Part shown: positions 1 to 8,083 of the stretch, piece by piece
How the letters are laid out: each line of letters starts with the position of its first letter
Position numbering within the stretch: position 1 is the stretch's first letter
From: Nocardiopsis algeriensis
GTDB lineage: Bacteria; Actinomycetota; Actinomycetes; Streptosporangiales; Streptosporangiaceae
Direction of reading: 5' to 3'
Assembly: GCF_014203695.1 (NCBI RefSeq)
Contig: NZ_JACHJO010000009.1
Coordinates: 186,001-250,000 of the forward strand
DNA length: 64,000 nt
Made by a program: the position numbers and the translations under genes
Notes under the pieces: model-generated
Seen by the model: the letters and a program-made list of their open reading frames with translations, nothing else
Database searches by the model: none
What the model was told of the DNA's origin: nothing

Positions 1-117
1 CCGCGACCTGGGTGGTGGCGCCCAGGCCTCACCCGACAGGAAGTGAGACGCCGCTTCCCGGCCCTGCCCCTCCAGCGCCCTCCCCCATCCTGCCCGCACC
101 CCCACCCGGGGCCACCT
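1..117. other. Left window edge, no gene assigned
   Basis: This short stretch lies downstream of the minus-strand gene that ends at 118 and is cut by the window edge. I see no convincing ORF, hairpin or RNA gene in it. Confidence 0.5.
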
Positions 118-1152
118 TTACCCGTCTCCAGTGGCCCCGGGTGGGGGGAGCGTTGCCGCCCTTCCCCCACGCCCTTCCCCCGCCACCAGTGCCAGGATGT
201 ACCCCGGCCGCTTCAGGTCCGCCCAGGTGAACCGGACGATGCGCACGTCCGGGTACAGCATCTGCAGGGCGTTCTGCCGCTCCCGGTCCCTGGCCAGGGC
301 ACGCGGGGTGCTGTGCGGACCGAGCCCGTCCGCCTCCCCGATGAGCCGGGACCCCTCCCACCAGAAGTCCACCACCGCCACGGTCCTACCCTCCCGGTCG
401 GTGAAGCGACGCTGGAGTTCGTCCGGGGGCATCCCGCCGTCCTGACAGATCAGCCGGATACGTGTCTCCAGCGGGCTCTGCGCCCGCCCGTCGGTCAGCC
501 CCCACCACCGACGCATGTCCACGCACCCCGCCCGCCCCCGCATCCGGTCGTTGAGCCTTGGAATGTCCTCCTGCCCGAGCAACCCCTGATTGAGGGCCGA
601 GTCCATCAGGCACACGGCGCTCTCGCGGTCCAGGCCCGGGACGGTGTCGCGCAGAGTCCGTCCCGGATCGGTGACCCTCAACCCGTCGCCGAGCACGGCG
701 ACCTCCTCGGGACGCACGTTCCAGCCGTGCAGGTCGACCCCGGCCAGCTCTCGTGGCCTCTTCAGGGCAGGGACGACCATGTGGATCCCGTGACCGTTCC
801 ACCGGTCCAAACCCCGTATACCCCACAGTCTCGCCGCGGTCGGTCCGGCCGCGCACGCCCTCGGTCCCAGGGCGAGCTGAGCGGCCATGACCAGGCAGCG
901 CAGCCGCTCGGGGGTGCCGGTCCCGGGCATAAGGCGGCGCACCACGTAGACCTGGTGGTGGGGGTGCAGCCACTCTCCCCGCCGGACCATCCGCCGGATG
1001 TCGTACCTGTTCAGCCCGCACTCCCGTGCCTGCGGCCAGGAGAGGACCCCGTACTGGCCAGCCGCGACCGCGACGGCCGCCTCCATGGAATCCGGAGCGG
1101 AGGCACACTGCGGGCCGGGGCTCGGGAGAGCGGGGTACTGGGCGGAGCTCAT
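118..1152 (-). CDS. AbiEi-like winged-helix / DUF559 endonuclease-fold protein
   Basis: A 344-aa protein from the ATG at 1152. The N-terminal part resembles the winged-helix AbiEi antitoxin-type domain (WPQARECGLNRYDIRRMV region). The C-terminal 110 residues look like DUF559, a Vsr/PD-(D/E)XK-type nuclease fold: VVDFWWEGSRLIGEADG carries the Asp and Glu-x-Asp acids, followed by an RDRERQNAL helix and a VRFTW strand. This two-domain design is common in actinomycetes, often in many paralogues, and its function is unproven. No partner toxin gene is adjacent. GGAGGG sits almost on the ATG, so the true start could be the in-frame ATG at 1086. It is divergent from the phosphoesterase gene at 1551. 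Confidence 0.75.
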   Translation of the reverse strand: MSSAQYPALPSPGPQCASAPDSMEAAVAVAAGQYGVLSWPQARECGLNRYDIRRMVRRGEWLHPHHQVYVVRRLMPGTGTPERLRCLVMAAQLALGPRACAAGPTAARLWGIRGLDRWNGHGIHMVVPALKRPRELAGVDLHGWNVRPEEVAVLGDGLRVTDPGRTLRDTVPGLDRESAVCLMDSALNQGLLGQEDIPRLNDRMRGRAGCVDMRRWWGLTDGRAQSPLETRIRLICQDGGMPPDELQRRFTDREGRTVAVVDFWWEGSRLIGEADGLGPHSTPRALARDRERQNALQMLYPDVRIVRFTWADLKRPGYILALVAGEGRGGRAATLPPPGATGDG

Positions 1153-1390
1153 CCCTCCACTATCCGCACGCCCCGCCCCTTGCGCCACGGCCGGTCCGGC
1201 GCCTGTGGACAAGCCGCCCTTCTCCACCCCTCCTCCACCCCTGTGACCCGAACGGGCAGCCTCAGCCCACCGGGGGCGGCCGCCAAAGCGGACATAACAC
1301 CCTCGGAGCATTGACCTTCGGTGGGGTGCGCTTCAGCTCTCACACCACCGGGCGGGATCCGCTGTGCTACTCAGGCGGGTGTTCCCCGAC

Positions 1391-1446
1391 GGGGCCCCCT
1401 CCCGCGGTCAAGAAAGCGGTCGATCGTGGCCGTGGGAGGGGGGTCC
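1391..1446. repeat. Hairpin repeat family 2, copy a
   Basis: Arms CCCCCTCCCGCGGTCA (1395-1410) and TGGCCGTGGGAGGGGG (from 1427) form a long near-perfect hairpin. Read on the other strand, arms and centre align with the hairpin at 4598-4653, including the central CCGCTTTC. The two are therefore inverted copies of one element. This copy lies between divergent genes, where a plain terminator is not expected. Confidence 0.65.
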
Positions 1447-1500
1447 GTCCGAGGAGCTCTGAGGCCGGCCCGCACTCCTCCAGGGCGCGCCCTGGGAACA

Positions 1501-1515
1501 CCTGTCTCAGACAGG
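1501..1515. promoter_or_regulatory. Perfect 15-bp palindrome upstream of phosphoesterase
   Basis: CCTGTCT-c-AGACAGG lies 23-37 bp upstream of the TACTCT -10-like box at 1538-1543, so it is placed as an operator would be. The cognate regulator is unknown. Confidence 0.4.
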
Positions 1516-1550
1516 CATCACCAGAAGTAGCGCTGGGTACTCTGCGGGCC

Positions 1551-2051
1551 ATGCGCCTGCTGATCATCTCCGACACCCACCTGCCGCGACGCGCCCGCGA
1601 TCTTCCCGCCCAGGTGTGGGAGGAGGTCGACCGCGCGGACGCCGTCATCCACTCGGGAGACTGGTGCGACCTCGACTCACTGCTCTCCCTCCAGGAGCGG
1701 GCCGAGCGGATCATCGGCGTGTACGGCAACAACGACGGCCCCGAGCTGCGCGAGCGGCTACCCGAGGTGGCCCGCGCGGACCTGGGCGGCGTACGCTTCG
1801 CGGTCGTCCACGAGACAGGGCCGGCCAAGGGGCGCGAGAACCGGTGCGCGAAGCGCTTCCCCGACGTGGACGTACTCGTCTTCGGGCACTCGCACATCCC
1901 TTGGGACACCCGTGCCGACACCGGCCTGCGCCTGCTCAACCCCGGCTCGCCCACCGACCGCCGCAGGCAGCCCCACCACACCTACATGACGGCCGAGGTC
2001 GAGGACGGTCGACTCGACGTGCGGCTGCACCGCATAGAGCCCGACCGCTGA
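1551..2051 (+). CDS. YfcE/MJ0936-type metallophosphoesterase
   Basis: A 166-aa cytoplasmic calcineurin-like phosphoesterase. All blocks of the small YfcE/MJ0936 family are visible: SDTHLP (block I, D-x-H), HSGDWCD (block II, G-D), GNNDG (block III, G-N-N/H-D), VVHETG and FGHSHIP (terminal G-H-x-H). These residues bind two metal ions, usually Mn or Ni, and hydrolyse phosphodiesters; the natural substrate is not deducible. The ATG at 1551 has no Shine-Dalgarno sequence, but TACTCT ends 7 nt before it, which suggests a leaderless mRNA. It converges on the HNH-like gene, with a bidirectional terminator between them. Confidence 0.88.
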   Translation: MRLLIISDTHLPRRARDLPAQVWEEVDRADAVIHSGDWCDLDSLLSLQERAERIIGVYGNNDGPELRERLPEVARADLGGVRFAVVHETGPAKGRENRCAKRFPDVDVLVFGHSHIPWDTRADTGLRLLNPGSPTDRRRQPHHTYMTAEVEDGRLDVRLHRIEPDR

Positions 2052-2135
2052 CCCCAGTCCCCCCGCCACGGCAGACCCGAGAACAGGCTTCGACGGGGTC
2101 ACCGCTCTTCCCGGCCCGACCGGCAGGGGGCGCAT

Positions 2136-2178
2136 ACGCAGGGGTCCCCAGCCCTCCCAGAGCCGGGAACCCCTGCGT
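2136..2178. terminator. Bidirectional hairpin between convergent genes
   Basis: ACGCAGGGGT (2136-2145) and ACCCCTGCGT (2169-2178) are perfectly complementary and lie between the stops at 2051 and 2274. No U tract follows. Confidence 0.55.
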
Positions 2179-2273
2179 GTACACCCGCAGACACACGTCC
2201 TTCCAAGCGCTGCCTGTCTTCCCGCCCACATCCGTATCCGGCACTTACCCGAGCCCGGACCCGGCCGACGGCG

Positions 2274-2984
2274 TCACCACGCGGACCGCTGGCGGCGGAG
2301 CTCGGCTCGGGCCTCTTCGGCACGGCGCAGCGCGTCGGGCGGCGGTTGGACGGTGACCCCCGCCCCCGTCAGCATGCTCAGGTCCAGCTCCCACGCCACC
2401 TGCGAGCGGCGTTCCCACAATGCGAACGCCTCCTCGACATGGCGCTGGGCTGCCTGCGCGGAGGCACCGGTCACCTCGATCAAATGGTCCATCGCCTGAT
2501 CAGCGATCCCCCTCACCTGCGCGAAGCCGAAGTGAGTCACGGTGTGGCAGGGCGTGCAGACACAGATCAGGCGCCGCAGGGTCTGCGTCCTGGACCTCTC
2601 GTCGAAAGTCCACCTCTCGTGGACCTCCAACCAGCGCTGCGTTTCGCGGTCGGCCGGCGCTCCGCAGATCTCGCACACCCGCCCCGCCCGGTCGACGACC
2701 ATGCGGCGCAGCCGTTCCCAGTCCTGCTGCGACACGCACGAGCGCACATTCGTGAACCAGCAGGTGGCGGGGACCAGGTCGACGAACAGCCCCGAACCCA
2801 GCGAGCGGTCCTCCCCCGGCAGCAGGTCGGGGATGTCGGGGCGGGCCGCCCAGCGCTCCAGTCCTGCGATGCCCGGCCGGGGCGCGTACCATCGGCGCGC
2901 ACCGGGGTCCCAGCGCGCTCCTTCCGCCTTCGCCAGGTCCTTCTCCGCGTACGGGACGTCGAGCCAGATCCGTTCGGTGGGCAC
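2274..2984 (-). CDS. DUF5710 domain plus HNH-like zinc module
   Basis: About 236 aa from a GTG at 2984, chosen because GAGGAG stands 5 nt upstream. Residues about 5-35 (WLDVPYAEKDLAK ... RWY) match the DUF5710 motif, a small module also found in phage and plasmid primase-like proteins. Residues about 104-151 contain CEIC, a LEVHERW strand with a central His, and CVCTPCHTVTH, the layout of a treble-clef HNH domain (two Cys pairs and His residues). A nuclease role is plausible but the partner is unknown. The C-terminal 80 residues are helical and charged. A frameshifted small gene is divergently placed 80 bp upstream. Confidence 0.7.
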   Translation of the reverse strand: MPTERIWLDVPYAEKDLAKAEGARWDPGARRWYAPRPGIAGLERWAARPDIPDLLPGEDRSLGSGLFVDLVPATCWFTNVRSCVSQQDWERLRRMVVDRAGRVCEICGAPADRETQRWLEVHERWTFDERSRTQTLRRLICVCTPCHTVTHFGFAQVRGIADQAMDHLIEVTGASAQAAQRHVEEAFALWERRSQVAWELDLSMLTGAGVTVQPPPDALRRAEEARAELRRQRSAW

Positions 2985-3064
2985 CGCTCTCCTCACCTCG
3001 GTAGGGGCATGGAAACCGAGCAGGAACCTTAGCGGCCGGTCCGGGTGGAAGTCAGTACCATCGG

Positions 3065-3326
3065 ATGTCCGGAAGCGGTCAAACACAAGGCGTGATCGAA
3101 GGGGCTGTCCGGTTCACCGACCATGCCGTCACCGCCCGGTGCCGGTCCGAGATCGCGGCCCTCCACGCGAGCGCCGAGGTCCTGGAAGGCTATTTCGTCC
3201 GGGAGGTCGGCAGCCCAGCAGCACCGGCGTGAGGCATTGGAGGCCCTGGAGGGCTTCTCCGATCCCAGGGCCGTGCGCCTGCGCGAGGAGATCACCGACA
3301 GGTTCCGTGGGACCGGCGGGACCTGA
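3065..3326 (+). pseudogene. Small hypothetical gene split by a +1 frameshift
   Basis: Frame 1 runs from ATG 3065 to a stop at 3232 (55 codons) with typical GC-rich third positions. From about 3217 the coding signal moves to the next frame (QQHRREALEALEGF ... EEITDRFRG) and ends at TGA 3324-3326. Removing one C from the CCC at 3214-3216 joins the two frames into one 86-aa, helix-rich charged protein. This is either a real frameshift mutation or a sequencing error. I do not recognise the family. It lies between a divergent gene and the convergent XRE-TPR gene. Confidence 0.55.
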
Positions 3327-3371
3327 CACCAGCCACGCGCCCGTCCTCCCCTCCCTTCCACCGGCACCCCC

Positions 3372-4493
3372 CTACTCCGTCGCCTGGGCGAGGAGTTCCC
3401 GCAGTGTGCGAGGCCCCGAGCCGGCGCTCACCTCGGCTCCCGTCCGAAGCAGCAGCGCGTGCGCCCTTCCCGAGTGCACCCGGCCCACCGCGGGCACGAT
3501 CCTGGCCCGCAGCACCCGCTCCGCCTCGGGCCAGGCCCGTACCCGGCTCTGGGCGTGCACCAGGTGTGCGGCGTCGTAGAGCGCGCCCCGCTGGTAACCG
3601 GGCGGACGGCCTCCGAGCGCGAGTTCGAACAGGTCCACGGCCCTGGCCCAGTCCCCGTTGTCGGCGTGGATCATGGCCTCGTGCCAGGAAAGTTCCGCGT
3701 CGGTGATCCACCACGTCCACGCCGGGTCCCGGTCCTGGACGCCTTCCCGCAACCGCGCCCGTGCCCGGTTCAAGGTCTCCACGGCCCGGACGGGCGTCCC
3801 CTCCTGGCCTTGTGCGCGGGCCAGTCTCAGCTCGAACAATCCTCGGACCCGGGGAGACAGGTCTTGGGACAGAACGTGTTCGCACACGGGGCGCGCCTGG
3901 TCGGGACGGCGCTCGTGGGCGTCCAGCATGGCCAGTTGGGACAGGGCGAACAGTTTCGCGAAGTGGTCGCCGCCCGCGCGGGAGACGAGAACCGAGTCGT
4001 TGGTCAGCCGCCTGGCCAGGGGGAGTTCCTCGGCGTCGAACGCCAGCCACCCCGCGACCTGCAGTGCCTCGGCGGCGGCCGAGGCCATCCCCTTGTCCTG
4101 GGTGGCCAGTGCCGCCCGGTGGGACGTGCGCGCGTTGCGCACCGCGGCCGGCAGCAGGTCGGCGCCGCCGGTCAGCTCGTCGAGCGCGATCAGCCCCTTG
4201 GTGACGGACCGTACCCGGTCCGCCTCGGTGCCGCCCATGGGCTGTTCGGCGAGCGCCTTGGGGTCGACGGGGAGGACGCGGGCCAGCAGGAGCCGGTAGC
4301 GCTCGCGGATGGTGCTCCGGCCGGACTCCCACTCGCGGATGCGCCGGGCCAGGGACGCGGTGGTGGCCGTGGCCTCGGTTCCGGCGGCGCGCACCATCTC
4401 CACGGCCAGGCGGTGCACGTCCCATCCTGCTTCCGTGCGTGCTCGGCGCAGGGTCGTCGCCCATGCGGGGCGGGGGATTCTCGGTGACGTCAT
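3372..4493 (-). CDS. XRE-family HTH regulator with TPR-like C-terminus
   Basis: A 373-aa protein from ATG 4493, which has GAGAGGA 8 nt upstream. Residues about 10-75 form a Cro/CI-type helix-turn-helix (TLRRARTEAGWDVHRLA ... RIREWESGRS). The remaining 300 residues are alanine-rich helical repeats (for example LALATQDKGMASAAAEAL, AMIHADNGDWARAVDLFELA) typical of TPR-type actinomycete regulators. Such proteins are usually standalone regulators, sometimes responding to small signals; the target is unknown. The terminator-like hairpin at 4598-4653 separates it from the upstream gene on the same strand. Confidence 0.8.
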   Translation of the reverse strand: MTSPRIPRPAWATTLRRARTEAGWDVHRLAVEMVRAAGTEATATTASLARRIREWESGRSTIRERYRLLLARVLPVDPKALAEQPMGGTEADRVRSVTKGLIALDELTGGADLLPAAVRNARTSHRAALATQDKGMASAAAEALQVAGWLAFDAEELPLARRLTNDSVLVSRAGGDHFAKLFALSQLAMLDAHERRPDQARPVCEHVLSQDLSPRVRGLFELRLARAQGQEGTPVRAVETLNRARARLREGVQDRDPAWTWWITDAELSWHEAMIHADNGDWARAVDLFELALGGRPPGYQRGALYDAAHLVHAQSRVRAWPEAERVLRARIVPAVGRVHSGRAHALLLRTGAEVSAGSGPRTLRELLAQATE

Positions 4494-4597
4494 GAGCAGA
4501 TCCTCTCCCGCGGCGATGAGGTGATGCTCGCAAACGTCCGCGTTCGTCCGCCTTCACCAGGTTTCGCCCTTGGCGGGCCCTGGTGAGGCCTGTCCGC

Positions 4598-4653
4598 GAG
4601 ACCCCCTCCCGCGGTCACCGTCGGCCGCTTTCGTGGCCGCGGGAGGGGGTCTC
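4598..4653 (-). repeat. Hairpin repeat family 2, copy b (also a terminator)
   Basis: Twenty-base arms at 4598-4617 and 4634-4653 pair with one G-T wobble around a loop containing GGCCGCTTTCG. The element lies just after the stop of the 4670-6499 gene and probably terminates it. It is an inverted copy of the hairpin at 1391-1446. The GCTTTCGTGG loop sequence recurs in the aceA terminator. Confidence 0.7.
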
Positions 4654-4669
4654 GTCCGCCCGGCCGGGG

Positions 4670-6499
4670 TCAGAGGGACTGGACGAAGCGGTCGCCGAGC
4701 ATGCCGAGGAGGTCCAGGGCGCCCGTGCCGGAGCGGGCGCCGATCTCCAGGCCGGCACCGAGGAGGACGAGGGCGAGGAGGGCGGCCGCGAGGCGGCTGG
4801 GCCAACGGCGGGGGGCGGGTTCCGTTCCGGGCTCCTCGCCGTCGAGGTCGGGCCAGGGGCGGTCCAGGCGGGCGAGTTCGCGGCGCAGGCCCTGGAGTTC
4901 GGCGTGGTAGCGGTCGCGCTCCTCCCGGATGCGCCACAGCTCGGCGTCCGTGTCGGCGTCTCCGCCTCCACCCGCCGGCGCTTCCCCGACCGGAGCGGGT
5001 ACAGCGGCTTCCGGCACGGCCGGTTCCGGAACAGCAGCCTCCGGCACCGCGGGCTCCTCGGGCACCGAGGGCTCGGCGTCGGAGCGGTCCGGCTCGGGAA
5101 GCGGGTGCTCCTCGCCTTCGGCCGGGGCGAGGCGCGGCCTGCGGGTCCGGTCCTCGGCCGGCTCGTCGGGGCGGGGCGCGAGCACCGGGTGCTCGGTGTC
5201 GGGGCCGGGGGCGGGCTCGTCGTGGAGGGGCCTGGGCTGCTCCGGCCAGAGGACGTCGTCCTCCTGCGGAAGCTCCCCCTGTTCCCGGTCGCCGCCCGGG
5301 CCCTGCTCCCCGGGGCCGGTACCGGCGGGTTCCACCGCGATGCGGCCGACCGGGACGTCCGTCCCCGGGGGTTGGCGGGGGCCGGTCTCCTCCTCTCCGG
5401 GGGGCTCGGCCTCGGGGAGGTCCTCGAGGGTCTCGGGGGGACCGTCCAGGGAGTCGGGCAGGGTCTCGTGCTCGTCGGGGAGCGGTTCGACGGGCGGCAG
5501 GTCCTCGGCGGTCGACATGTCTCCGACGGGCGGCAGGTCACGGGCGGGGCGCGGCGCGGGGTCGAGCCAGTCGGACAGCAGGGCGCGCCGGTCGGCGAAG
5601 GTGGGGGCGTCGGGAACGCCGCGCTCGGCGAGGTGGGCGGCGAGCGCGTCACCGCCCTCGTCGCGCAGGATCTCCACGAGCCGTTCGGCGACCTTGCGGT
5701 GGTCGGCGGCGGGCGGGGTCCGGAAGGGGCTGACCCGGCCCGAGGTCGGCGGTGCGAAGGCCAGGTGGGGGCTGTCCTCGCCGCCGAGGGCGGGTTCGTA
5801 GGTGGAGAAGGACCAGCTCCATCCCGCGGCGGGGACCGCGTCCGGCGGGGTGAGCACGTCGTGCAGGACGCGGTGCATCCCCCACAGGAAGCGCAGCTGG
5901 ACGGCCTGCCAGAGGTCGGCCCGCTCGGGGGCGAGGGTGAGGTGCACGGGCAGGTCGGGCCGGTGCAGGGCCGAGGCGACCGCGCCGACCAGGATGGGTT
6001 CGCCCTCGACGGAGGTCTCGGCGGCGCGGCGGTCGCGGGTGCGGACCGCCCCGGGTGCGGCCGTCCGCTCCCAGGGGCCGGGCATGCTCAGAACGGGCAT
6101 GGCCGACCAGCCGGGGGCGGGCGGGCGCCGCGGGTCGGGGCGGGTGTGGGGGTTCTCGTGCAGGGCCAGGATGCGCGGCAGGGTCAGGCCGCGGGCCGGG
6201 CCGACGATCGCCCAGGCATGCGCGGAGCGGACCTCGCCGGGCCAGCGGTAGACGAGGGCGGCCTGTCCGTCGGGGTAGGCGCGCGACCAGAGGGTCTCGG
6301 GGCGGGTGGCGGGGTCGCCGCCGGGCAGCAGGGCCCGGTAGTCGGCGGTGAGCGCGGGGAGCAACCGGTCGCGCCAGGAGCGCAGGGCGGGCTGTTCGGG
6401 CTCGGGGAGGGAGGAGGCCGAGGGTCCGGGGCCGGTGCGGCCCAGGAGGGTGGGTTCCGCCCAGGCGAAGTGGATCTGGTGGTACGTGCTCTCGGGCAA
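4670..6499 (-). CDS. Large tail-anchored protein of unknown function
   Basis: About 609 aa from a TTG at 6499 preceded by GGGGAGGGG. I do not recognise the family with confidence. Residues 1-310 look globular (HFAWAEPTLLGRTG near the N-terminus, then a region rich in W and R). Residues about 315-520 form a long disordered stretch packed with Pro and Glu, including imperfect PAVPEAAVPEPAVPEAAVP repeats. A short coiled coil follows (WRIREERDRYHAELQGLRRE). One C-terminal membrane helix comes next (LAAALLALVLLGAGLEIG) with about 20 residues after it. The layout suggests a cytoplasmic domain tethered to the membrane by its tail. A resemblance to GTPase-associated N-terminal domains of NTP-dependent conflict systems crossed my mind but is not supported. 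Confidence 0.65.
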   Translation of the reverse strand: MPESTYHQIHFAWAEPTLLGRTGPGPSASSLPEPEQPALRSWRDRLLPALTADYRALLPGGDPATRPETLWSRAYPDGQAALVYRWPGEVRSAHAWAIVGPARGLTLPRILALHENPHTRPDPRRPPAPGWSAMPVLSMPGPWERTAAPGAVRTRDRRAAETSVEGEPILVGAVASALHRPDLPVHLTLAPERADLWQAVQLRFLWGMHRVLHDVLTPPDAVPAAGWSWSFSTYEPALGGEDSPHLAFAPPTSGRVSPFRTPPAADHRKVAERLVEILRDEGGDALAAHLAERGVPDAPTFADRRALLSDWLDPAPRPARDLPPVGDMSTAEDLPPVEPLPDEHETLPDSLDGPPETLEDLPEAEPPGEEETGPRQPPGTDVPVGRIAVEPAGTGPGEQGPGGDREQGELPQEDDVLWPEQPRPLHDEPAPGPDTEHPVLAPRPDEPAEDRTRRPRLAPAEGEEHPLPEPDRSDAEPSVPEEPAVPEAAVPEPAVPEAAVPAPVGEAPAGGGGDADTDAELWRIREERDRYHAELQGLRRELARLDRPWPDLDGEEPGTEPAPRRWPSRLAAALLALVLLGAGLEIGARSGTGALDLLGMLGDRFVQSL

Positions 6500-6548
6500 G
6501 CGCCCCTCCCCACGGGTCGGTCTGCCGTCGGCGGCGGCCGCCGCCCCG

Positions 6549-6572
6549 GGGCGTGTTCCGGGGAACACGCCC
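6549..6572. promoter_or_regulatory. Perfect 24-bp palindrome upstream of tail-anchored protein
   Basis: GGGCGTGTTCC-gg-GGAACACGCCC lies 50-73 bp upstream of the start at 6499 and downstream of the aldo/keto reductase-proximal spacer. It could be an operator or a short terminator; the sequence alone does not decide. Confidence 0.4.
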
Positions 6573-6675
6573 TAGGCACGGTATCCGGTCAAGGCCGAAA
6601 AAGGCCTTCCTCTCGCGATCTATGGGGATTTATGCGCATTTTGTCCCACTGTGGTTGCGGGTCCGACCGCCGATC

Positions 6676-7647
6676 TCACCGGGCGTCGGCCAGCCGCTGC
6701 CACTGCTCCGGGCTCAGGGACAGGTCGGTGGCCTCGATCGCCTCGTCGAGCTGGGCGATGCTGCTCACCCCCACGAGCGGGACGACGGGCGGGTCGCTGT
6801 CCATCAGCCAGGCCAGCACCACTTGGTTGCGGGTCGCCCCCGTCTCCTGGGCCACCTCGTCCAGAACGGCCAGGCGGCGCGCCGTCCCCGGGTGGTCGTA
6901 GGCCGGGTCCAGTGCCTTGTCCGGGCGGGTGTAGGCCCCCCACAGCAGGGGCGTGTAGGCCACCAGGGTGTGGTCGCGCCCGGCTGCGGCCTCCGCCCGT
7001 ACGAAGTCCAGCAGTTCGGGGGTGACGTGCATGTGGCCCGACGACTGCAGGGGCATGTCCAGGCGCGGCTGGAGGTAGCTGTGGCGGTACTGCAGCACGC
7101 GGGGGCGCGGCAGGCCGCCGGCCTCGGCGGCGGCGCGGGCGCGCTCGATCCGCCAGGTGCGGTGGTTGCTCAGCCCGGTCAGGGCGACGGCGCCCTCGGC
7201 GACGAGGTCGGCGAAGGCGCCGACGGTCTCCTCGATCGGTGTCCGGGCGTCCTCGTGGTGGGCGTAGAGCACGTCCAGCCGCTCCACACCGAGTCTTTCG
7301 CGGCTGCGTTCGGCGGCCTCGGCCACGGCGGTGGCCGACAGGCCCTCCTTGGTCTCCAGGCCGGTGCCGGGGACGGTGGGGCGGGCGCCGAGCTTGGTGG
7401 CGATTACGACCTCGTCGGTGATGCCGCGTTCGCGGCGCCAGCGGCCGAGGAAGGTTTCGCTCTCGTGGCCCTCGAACCCCTCGACCCAGAACTGGTAGCA
7501 GTTGGCGGTGTCGACGAAGGTGCCGCCGGCCTCGACGAAGCGGTCGAGCAATGCGGCGGAGGTGGCGTCGTCGGTCTCGCTGCCGAACTTCATGGCGCCC
7601 AGGCACAGGGCGCTGACGGTGCGGTCGCCGACGGTGGTACGGCGCAT
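6676..7647 (-). CDS. Aldo/keto reductase
   Basis: A 323-aa NADPH-dependent oxidoreductase of the AKR TIM-barrel superfamily. The catalytic Asp/Tyr block is FVDTANCYQFWVEG, the Lys is in VVIATKLGA and the His is in DVLYAHHEDA. The C-terminal cofactor region VVPLVGVSSIAQLDEA is typical. Its ATG shares one base with the stop of the MerR gene upstream (TGATG), so the two are translationally coupled and probably co-regulated. The reductase may detoxify the carbonyl or xenobiotic compound that the MerR protein senses; this is inferred from context only. Confidence 0.9.
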   Translation of the reverse strand: MRRTTVGDRTVSALCLGAMKFGSETDDATSAALLDRFVEAGGTFVDTANCYQFWVEGFEGHESETFLGRWRRERGITDEVVIATKLGARPTVPGTGLETKEGLSATAVAEAAERSRERLGVERLDVLYAHHEDARTPIEETVGAFADLVAEGAVALTGLSNHRTWRIERARAAAEAGGLPRPRVLQYRHSYLQPRLDMPLQSSGHMHVTPELLDFVRAEAAAGRDHTLVAYTPLLWGAYTRPDKALDPAYDHPGTARRLAVLDEVAQETGATRNQVVLAWLMDSDPPVVPLVGVSSIAQLDEAIEATDLSLSPEQWQRLADAR

Positions 7648-8036
7648 CAGGGGGTCTCCTCGAGGGTGTGGACGGCGAGGACGCCGAGGTAGTGGTCGAT
7701 CTTGTGCTGGATGGCGATCCTGCGGTCGTTCAGCTCGGCGATCCGCGCGTCGAGCCGCCTCTGGTGCTCCTGGAGGACCTCCACGCGCTCGGGGACCGTG
7801 TGCTCCCCGGCGCGGACGAGCTCGGCGAACGAGCGCAGCCGGGCGATGGGCATGTCGGTGTCGCGCAGGCAGCGGACGAGGTGGAGGAGCTCCACGTCGT
7901 CGGCGCGGTAGCGGCGGTGGCCGCTGGGGGCGCGCTCCACCTGCCGCAGCAGGCCCGCCTTCTCGTAGTAGCGCAGGGTGTCCAGGGTGAGGCCGAAGCG
8001 CTCGGCGACCTCGCCCGGCGTGTGGTACTCGCTCAT
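7647..8036 (-). CDS. MerR-family transcriptional regulator
   Basis: A 129-aa regulator. The winged HTH occupies residues 1-70 (TPGEVAERFGLTLDTLRYYE, GHRRYRADDV), followed by a dimerisation coiled coil (RVEVLQEHQRRLDARIAELN). No metal-binding Cys cluster is visible, so it likely senses an organic ligand or redox stress rather than a metal. The promoter at 8043-8073 has the diagnostic MerR architecture and leaves only 6 nt between the -10 and the ATG, so the gene should be leaderless and autoregulated. It overlaps the downstream aldo/keto reductase by one base. Confidence 0.92.
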   Translation of the reverse strand: MSEYHTPGEVAERFGLTLDTLRYYEKAGLLRQVERAPSGHRRYRADDVELLHLVRCLRDTDMPIARLRSFAELVRAGEHTVPERVEVLQEHQRRLDARIAELNDRRIAIQHKIDHYLGVLAVHTLEETP

Positions 8037-8042
8037 GGGGCA

Positions 8043-8073
8043 AGCATGGGACCTGGAGCGCGCTCCAGGTCAA
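8043..8073 (-). promoter_or_regulatory. MerR-type promoter with 20-bp palindromic operator
   Basis: On the minus strand TTGACC (8068-8073) and CATGCT (8043-8048) are separated by 19 bp, the overlong spacer that MerR proteins untwist. The spacer region carries the perfect palindrome ACCTGGAGCGCGCTCCAGGT (8051-8070). It drives merR and the aldo/keto reductase. Confidence 0.88.
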
Positions 8074-8083
8074 GCCCCGGCGG

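Larger units (their letters stand above)
1153..1550. other. Divergent intergenic region with hairpin repeat and palindrome
   Basis: About 400 bp without a convincing gene. It contains the 52-bp hairpin repeat at 1391-1446, a perfect CCTGTCT-c-AGACAGG palindrome at 1501-1515, and a TACTCT -10-like box at 1538-1543 for the downstream leaderless gene. Confidence 0.6.

Noticed and set aside
6549-6572. LexA/SOS box
   Set aside because: The palindrome reads GTTC-N4-GAAC, the reverse order of the actinobacterial GAAC-N4-GTTC LexA box.
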